DNA from: Luteibacter aegosomaticola
GTDB taxonomy: Bacteria; Pseudomonadota; Gammaproteobacteria; Xanthomonadales; Rhodanobacteraceae
Assembly (NCBI RefSeq): GCF_023078475.1
Contig: NZ_CP095741.1
Location: 1,178,001-1,242,000 of the forward strand
Direction of reading: 5' to 3'
Length of the DNA stretch: 64,000 nt
Part shown: positions 60,237 to 64,000 of the stretch, in pieces
How the letters are laid out: each line of letters starts with the position of its first letter
How positions within the stretch are numbered: the first letter of the stretch is position 1
Position numbers and translations under genes: made by a program
Notes under the pieces: model-generated
What the model was told of the DNA's origin: nothing
What the model saw: only the letters and a program-made list of their open reading frames with translations
Databases searched by the model: none

Positions 60237-60978
60237 CGGTGATCCGTTCCTTCTGCGGCTTGCCCTTCAGCTTCGGCAGGTCGATCTCCTCATCCGGCAC
60301 GAGCTTGTCGGGGATCTGGTCGAGCAGGTGGCGGATCAGGTCGAGCCGTCCGGCCTTCTGATCGTTGAAGTTGGCAACGAACCACGGCGCATCGTCGGTA
60401 TGCGTGTGCTGGATCATGGCGTCGCGCAGGTCGCCCATTTCCTCGTATTTCTGCCGCCCCTTGATGTCCACGGGGGAGAGCTTCCAGCGCTTCAGCGGAT
60501 CGGCCGCACGTTCGGCGAAGCGCTCTTCCTGTTCGGCCTGATCCACGGCCAGCCAGTACTTGAGCAGGATGATGCCGTCATCGGTCAGCAGCTTTTCGAA
60601 GGCAGGCACGGCCTTCATGAAGGCGTCGTACTGCGCCTGCGTGCAGAAGCCCATGGCGGGTTCAACGATGGCGCGGTTGTACCAGCTGCGGTCGAACAGC
60701 ACGAGTTCGCCGGCGTGGGGCAGGTGCTCGACATAGCGCTGGAAATACCACTGGGTTTCCTCGTCCGGCGTGGGCTTGCCCAGGGCCACCACGCGTGAGG
60801 AACGCGTATCCAGCTTGTCGGTGATGGCTTTGATGGTGCCGCCCTTGCCGGCGGCGTCGCGGCCTTCGAAGATCACCAGCATGCGCTTGCCGGTGCGGCG
60901 CAGCCAGCGCGTAAGACCGACGAGTTCGACCTGCAGGTCGGCGAGGTCGTGTTCGTACTGCTTTTTCTTCTTGCCCAT
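60205..60978 (-). CDS. ppk2: Polyphosphate kinase 2
   Basis: The 257-residue cytosolic enzyme uses polyphosphate to phosphorylate nucleotides, or the reverse. The P-loop is GRDAAGKGG (residues 39-47), the Walker B part is ELVLFDRSWYNRAIVEPAMG, and the lid region contains RWKLSPVDIKGRQKY. A single catalytic domain of this length is typical of short PPK2 enzymes. The start is ATG 60978 (MGKKKKQYEHDLADLQVELV), with an in-frame ATG at 61011 that lacks a ribosome site. It has no operon partner, and REP units lie upstream. Confidence 0.93.
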   Translation of the reverse strand: MGKKKKQYEHDLADLQVELVGLTRWLRRTGKRMLVIFEGRDAAGKGGTIKAITDKLDTRSSRVVALGKPTPDEETQWYFQRYVEHLPHAGELVLFDRSWYNRAIVEPAMGFCTQAQYDAFMKAVPAFEKLLTDDGIILLKYWLAVDQAEQEERFAERAADPLKRWKLSPVDIKGRQKYEEMGDLRDAMIQHTHTDDAPWFVANFNDQKAGRLDLIRHLLDQIPDKLVPDEEIDLPKLKGKPQKERITAKAVKVPKVY

Positions 60979-61037
60979 GGGGCGGCTTCCTTGGGAACAG
61001 GCAGCCATCATGCACCAGACCGCGTCACGACACCGTG

Positions 61038-61175
61038 GTAGGAGCCCACCCTGTGGGCGACATCTTTCGCCTCACCACAAGTAGGAGCCCACCCTGTGGG
61101 CGACATCTTTCGTCCCACCGCTACAGGCCCTGTGGCGTTATCGCGAACGGCGTCGCCCGCAGGGTGGGCTCCTAC
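61038..61175. repeat. REP family 2 site with a duplicated left arm
   Basis: Left-arm units start at 61038 and again at 61081, each GTAGGAGCCCACCCTGTGGG followed by CGACATCTTTCG. A single inverted right arm ends at 61175, with one change (GCCCGCAGG). Two direct arms plus one inverted arm is unlike the simple pairs elsewhere. The site occupies almost the whole ppk2-prfA gap, ending 2 bases from the prfA stop codon. Confidence 0.87.
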
Positions 61176-61177
61176 GG

Positions 61178-62257
61178 TTAGCCGGCGGTCAGGCTTTGCA
61201 GCTCGTCGGCCTGGTTTTCGCGGGTGAGCGTGTCGACCAGTTCATCGAGATCGCCCTGCATCACCTCGAGCAGGCGGTAGAGGGTGAGGTTGATCCGGTG
61301 GTCGGTGATGCGGCCCTGCGGGAAGTTGTACGTGCGGATGCGCTGGCTACGGTCGCCCGAGCCCACCTGCAGGCGGCGCTCCTCGGCCTGGGCGGCGCTC
61401 TGCTTGCTGCGCTCGGCGTCGAGCAGGCGGGCTTTCAGCAGGCTCATCGCGCGGGCACGGTTCTTGTGCTGGCTGCGCTCATCCTGGCATTCCACCACCG
61501 TGCCCGTGGGCAGGTGGGTGATGCGGATGGCCGAATCGGTCTTGTTCACGTGCTGGCCGCCGGCGCCGGAGGCGCGGAAGGTATCCACCTTCAGGTCGCC
61601 GTCGCGGATCTCGATCTCGCCGACTTCATCCTGTTCGGGGAGGATCGCTACCGTGGCGGCGGAGGTGTGGATGCGGCCCTGCGATTCCGTTTCCGGTACG
61701 CGCTGGACGCGGTGGGTGCCCGATTCGAACTTCAGCCGCGAATACGCGCCGCGGCCCTCGATACGGGCCACGATTTCCTTGTAGCCGCCGTGTTCGCCTT
61801 CGTTGGCGTTGAGGATCTCTACGTGCCAGCGCTGGCGCTCGGCATAGCGGGCGTACATGCGGAAGAGGTCGCCGGCGAAGATCGCCGCCTCGTCGCCGCC
61901 CGTGCCGGCGCGTACTTCAAGGAACAGGTTGCCTTCGTCGCGCGGGTCCTTCGGCAGCAGCAGGATCTGCAGCTCGCCATCGAGTTCCGTCAGGCGGTTT
62001 TCGATCCGCTCGATGTCATCGGCCGCCATCTCTCGCATGTCGGGGTCGTCAAGCATGGCCTTCGTTTCGGCCAGTTCGCGCTCGGCCTGGTCGTGCTCTT
62101 TCAGCGAGGCGGCGACGGGTTCCAGCTGGGCGTATTCACGCGAGAGATCGCGGAAGCGGTTGCCATCGGCGAGCACCTCGGGCTGGGCCAGCAGCAGGCC
62201 CACCTCTTCATGGCGTTCGGCGAGGGCTTCGAGTTTGCGGCGGATCGACGGGGTCAT
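61178..62257 (-). CDS. prfA: Peptide chain release factor 1
   Basis: The 359-residue RF1 recognises UAA and UAG. The catalytic GGQ motif occurs near residue 230 in [15 protein letters not shown], and the PxT anticodon-like element appears as [20 protein letters not shown] downstream of it and the [17 protein letters not shown] region. Length is the same as E. coli RF1. It is 32 bp downstream of hemA on the same strand, the usual hemA-prfA order. Confidence 0.97.
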   Translation of the reverse strand: MTPSIRRKLEALAERHEEVGLLLAQPEVLADGNRFRDLSREYAQLEPVAASLKEHDQAERELAETKAMLDDPDMREMAADDIERIENRLTELDGELQILLLPKDPRDEGNLFLEVRAGTGGDEAAIFAGDLFRMYARYAERQRWHVEILNANEGEHGGYKEIVARIEGRGAYSRLKFESGTHRVQRVPETESQGRIHTSAATVAILPEQDEVGEIEIRDGDLKVDTFRASGAGGQHVNKTDSAIRITHLPTGTVVECQDERSQHKNRARAMSLLKARLLDAERSKQSAAQAEERRLQVGSGDRSQRIRTYNFPQGRITDHRINLTLYRLLEVMQGDLDELVDTLTRENQADELQSLTAG

Positions 62258-62289
62258 CTAGGGGCACGAAGGACGGCTCAAGCCGTACA

Positions 62290-63561
62290 TCATGCGGAAA
62301 CGTCGTCGTCCGGGTCCAGTCCATAAAGGCGGCCAGCCGCGTGGAGCAGGTCCAGGTCGCCGGAAAGGGCGGCATCGCGCAGGCGTGCGCTGGGGGCGTG
62401 GAGCAGCTTGTTGGTGAGCGTATTGGCCAGGAAGGCCAGGGCTTCCTCGGCGCTGCGGCCCTTGGCCAGCATGGCCTGGGCCTTGGCCAGCACCTCGTCG
62501 CGCTGCGCTTCGGCGGCTACGCGCATGTCTACGGCCGGGTTGCGCAGGGTGAGGGCGCGCCGCCACGACATGTAGCGTTCGACCTGGAGATCGATGATGG
62601 CATCGGCCTCGCGGGCAGCGAGCTCGCGGGAGCGCCGGTTTTCGTCGATGACCTGCTTCAGGTCGTCGATGCCGTAGAGGTAAACGTCGTTGAGCTGCGC
62701 CACCTCGGCTTCGATATCGCGCGGCACGGCGATATCCACCATGAACATCGGGCGGCGTCGGCGCTGGGCGATGGCGTCGGCCACCATGGCTTTCGTGACG
62801 ACCGGCTGGCGCGAGGCGGTGGAGCTGATGACGATGTCGGCTTCCGCCAGGTGGCGGGGCAGATCGGCCAGGGCGATGGCGTAACCGCTGTAGCGGCCGG
62901 CCAGTTCCTGGGCGTTCTCGAGCGTGCGGTTGGCCACGATCAGCCGGCGCACCTGCTTGTCGGCGAGGTGACGGGCGGCCAGTTCGATCGTCTCGCCCGC
63001 GCCGATCAGCAGCACACAGGCCTGGCGCAGGTCGGTGAAGACCTGTTCCGCCAGACGTACCGCGGTGTAGGCCACGGAGACGGTGTGGGCGCCGATCCGG
63101 GTATCGGTGCGCACGCGCTTGGCCACGGCGAAGGTGTGCTGGAGCAGGCGCTCCATCGGGGCCTTCAGCGCGTTGGCGCCGCGGGCCTGCTGGTAGGCGT
63201 CCTTCACCTGGCCGAGGATCTGCGGCTCGCCCAGCACCATCGAGTCCAGGCCGGTGGCCACGCGGAACATGTGCCGCACGGCTTCCTGCTCGTCGTGCCG
63301 GTAAAGGAACTCATCGAGCCGTTGCGGGGTCAATCGGTGCTGCCGGGAGAGCCATTGCCCCGGTACGGCCTGGAAACCGTCGGCCACGCTCACGTAGAGC
63401 TCGGTGCGGTTACAGGTCGAGAGGATCATGGCCTCTTCCACGCCCGGCTGCCGGGTGAGGTCGCCCAACGCCTCGGGCGCCACCGCAGCGTCGAACGCAA
63501 CCTGCTCGCGCAGGCTGACCGGCGCGGTGAGGTGGTTGAGCCCAAGGGCGATCAGTGGCAT
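62290..63561 (-). CDS. hemA: Glutamyl-tRNA reductase
   Basis: The 423-residue enzyme makes glutamate-1-semialdehyde from Glu-tRNA(Glu) with NADPH, the first committed step of haem synthesis. The catalytic Cys50 is in MILSTCNRTELYV, the conserved GLDSMVLGEPQILGQVK loop and the NADPH Rossmann motif LLIGAGETIELAARHL are present, and the C-terminal dimerisation helix ends in LFGLDPDDD-like LYGLDPDDDVSA. It is divergent from the TPR lipoprotein gene and forms an operon with prfA. Confidence 0.97.
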   Translation of the reverse strand: MPLIALGLNHLTAPVSLREQVAFDAAVAPEALGDLTRQPGVEEAMILSTCNRTELYVSVADGFQAVPGQWLSRQHRLTPQRLDEFLYRHDEQEAVRHMFRVATGLDSMVLGEPQILGQVKDAYQQARGANALKAPMERLLQHTFAVAKRVRTDTRIGAHTVSVAYTAVRLAEQVFTDLRQACVLLIGAGETIELAARHLADKQVRRLIVANRTLENAQELAGRYSGYAIALADLPRHLAEADIVISSTASRQPVVTKAMVADAIAQRRRRPMFMVDIAVPRDIEAEVAQLNDVYLYGIDDLKQVIDENRRSRELAAREADAIIDLQVERYMSWRRALTLRNPAVDMRVAAEAQRDEVLAKAQAMLAKGRSAEEALAFLANTLTNKLLHAPSARLRDAALSGDLDLLHAAGRLYGLDPDDDVSA

Positions 63562-63678
63562 GTCGTCGGCTGCGCTCGGCAGGGGTGGCGTCGGCTAAGC
63601 TAAGGGCGCATTGTGCGCTGACAAGGCTTCGGGCGCTTGCACGGGCCTGTCCGTAGCGGAAAAACAACGGAGAGTAGT

Positions 63679-64000
63679 GTGCTGACCGGTGGGTCCAAGT
63701 TCAAGCAAGTGCGGCATTTTGTGGTCATGGTGGGTGCCGTCATGGCCATCGCGGGTTGTGCCACCACCGCGCCCCAGGCTGGCCAGCAACCCAAGCAGGT
63801 GCGTACCGGCGTGCAGCCGCTCGACCGCCTGCAGGTGGCTATCGTGCCGCCCGAACGCGACCTGGAGGCCCAGGTCATGGCGGGCGATTTTGCCATTGCC
63901 GCGAACGATCTCAAGACCGCGTCAGACGCGTACGGCAAAGCCGCCTGGTTGAGCGACGACCCGACCGTGGCCAGCCGGGCCGCCGAACTGGCGCTTGCCA
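63679..64000 (+). CDS. TPR-repeat lipoprotein, 3' end beyond the window
   Basis: The open frame begins with GTG 63679 after GGAG and is still open at the window end (107 codons). The start encodes MLTGGSKFKQVRHFVVMVGA and then VMAIAGCATTAPQ, a lipoprotein signal with lipobox IAGC. After a linker come EAQVMAGDFAIAANDLKTAS and DAYGKAAWLSDDPTVASRAA, the pattern of a first tetratricopeptide repeat. In this group a TPR lipoprotein gene lies between divergent hemA and lolB; lolB itself is not in view. Confidence 0.8.
   Translation, partial: MLTGGSKFKQVRHFVVMVGAVMAIAGCATTAPQAGQQPKQVRTGVQPLDRLQVAIVPPERDLEAQVMAGDFAIAANDLKTASDAYGKAAWLSDDPTVASRAAELALA

Overview
The window comes from a GC-rich gammaproteobacterium of the Xanthomonadales (Lysobacterales), most likely family Rhodanobacteraceae (a Luteibacter- or Dyella-like genome). 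This is inferred from the large TonB-dependent receptors paired with secreted glycoside hydrolases, the hemA-prfA pair diverging from a TPR lipoprotein gene, the minCDE layout, and many short REP-type inverted repeats between genes. No rRNA, tRNA, CRISPR array, prophage, integrase or transposase gene was seen.

Layout. 1-1.1 kb: 3' part of a YbaL/Kef-type cation:proton antiporter. 1.2-8.9 kb: a probable arabinan-type polysaccharide locus, with a GntR/FadR-family repressor divergent from a clan GH-A glycosidase, a TonB-dependent receptor, a GH93-like enzyme and a GH43 enzyme. 9.1-12.7 kb: a two-gene unit of a GH15 enzyme and glucose-6-phosphate dehydrogenase, the latter with a histone-H1-like Lys/Ala tail. 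12.8-16 kb: Nudix hydrolase, small hypothetical, and an AraC regulator divergent from a short-chain dehydrogenase, with a broken copy of the AraC 3' end. 16-21.6 kb: a Fur-box-marked iron uptake unit (FecI sigma, FecR, TonB siderophore receptor, PepSY membrane protein, a 57-residue membrane protein). 21.6-23.5 kb: a DUF3300 lipoprotein with tandem repeats. 24.2-33.3 kb: an alpha/beta-mannoside (N-glycan-type) locus, with a TonB receptor, GH2 beta-mannosidase, GH125 and GH92. 33.5-39.7 kb: a basic-secretory-family metallopeptidase, a 1590-residue autotransporter and small proteins. 40-46.3 kb: PAS protein, ATP-grasp ligase, MFS transporter, cyclopropane fatty acid synthase, Bcr/CflA efflux pump. 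46.3-48.1 kb: a P-loop kinase gene between two inverted composite repeats. 48.1-51 kb: GNAT-minC-minD-minE and a HExxH protein. 51.2-54.7 kb: two-component pair and an SRPBCC protein. 54.8-55.7 kb: a near-1-kb inverted composite repeat. 55.8-60.2 kb: Gld-type ABC system plus a CtaG-like protein. 60.2-64 kb: PPK2, prfA, hemA and the start of a TPR lipoprotein gene.

How the parts work together. The two polysaccharide loci follow the same plan: an outer-membrane TonB receptor imports oligosaccharides, and co-directional exported glycosidases (Sec and Tat signals) trim them. The first locus has its own GntR regulator. The second has a LacI-type operator but no regulator in the window. The iron unit is a complete FecI/FecR-receptor circuit with Fur boxes before the sigma and receptor genes.

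The most unusual content is non-coding. A 247-248 bp element occurs four times (46388-46634, 47762-48008, 54855-55102, 55424-55671). It has 23-bp terminal inverted repeats, and its terminal and internal stems keep pairing through paired base changes between copies. I do not recognise it. Each copy is joined to a second, shorter inverted repeat family (GTAGGAGCCCACCC...) that also occurs alone.
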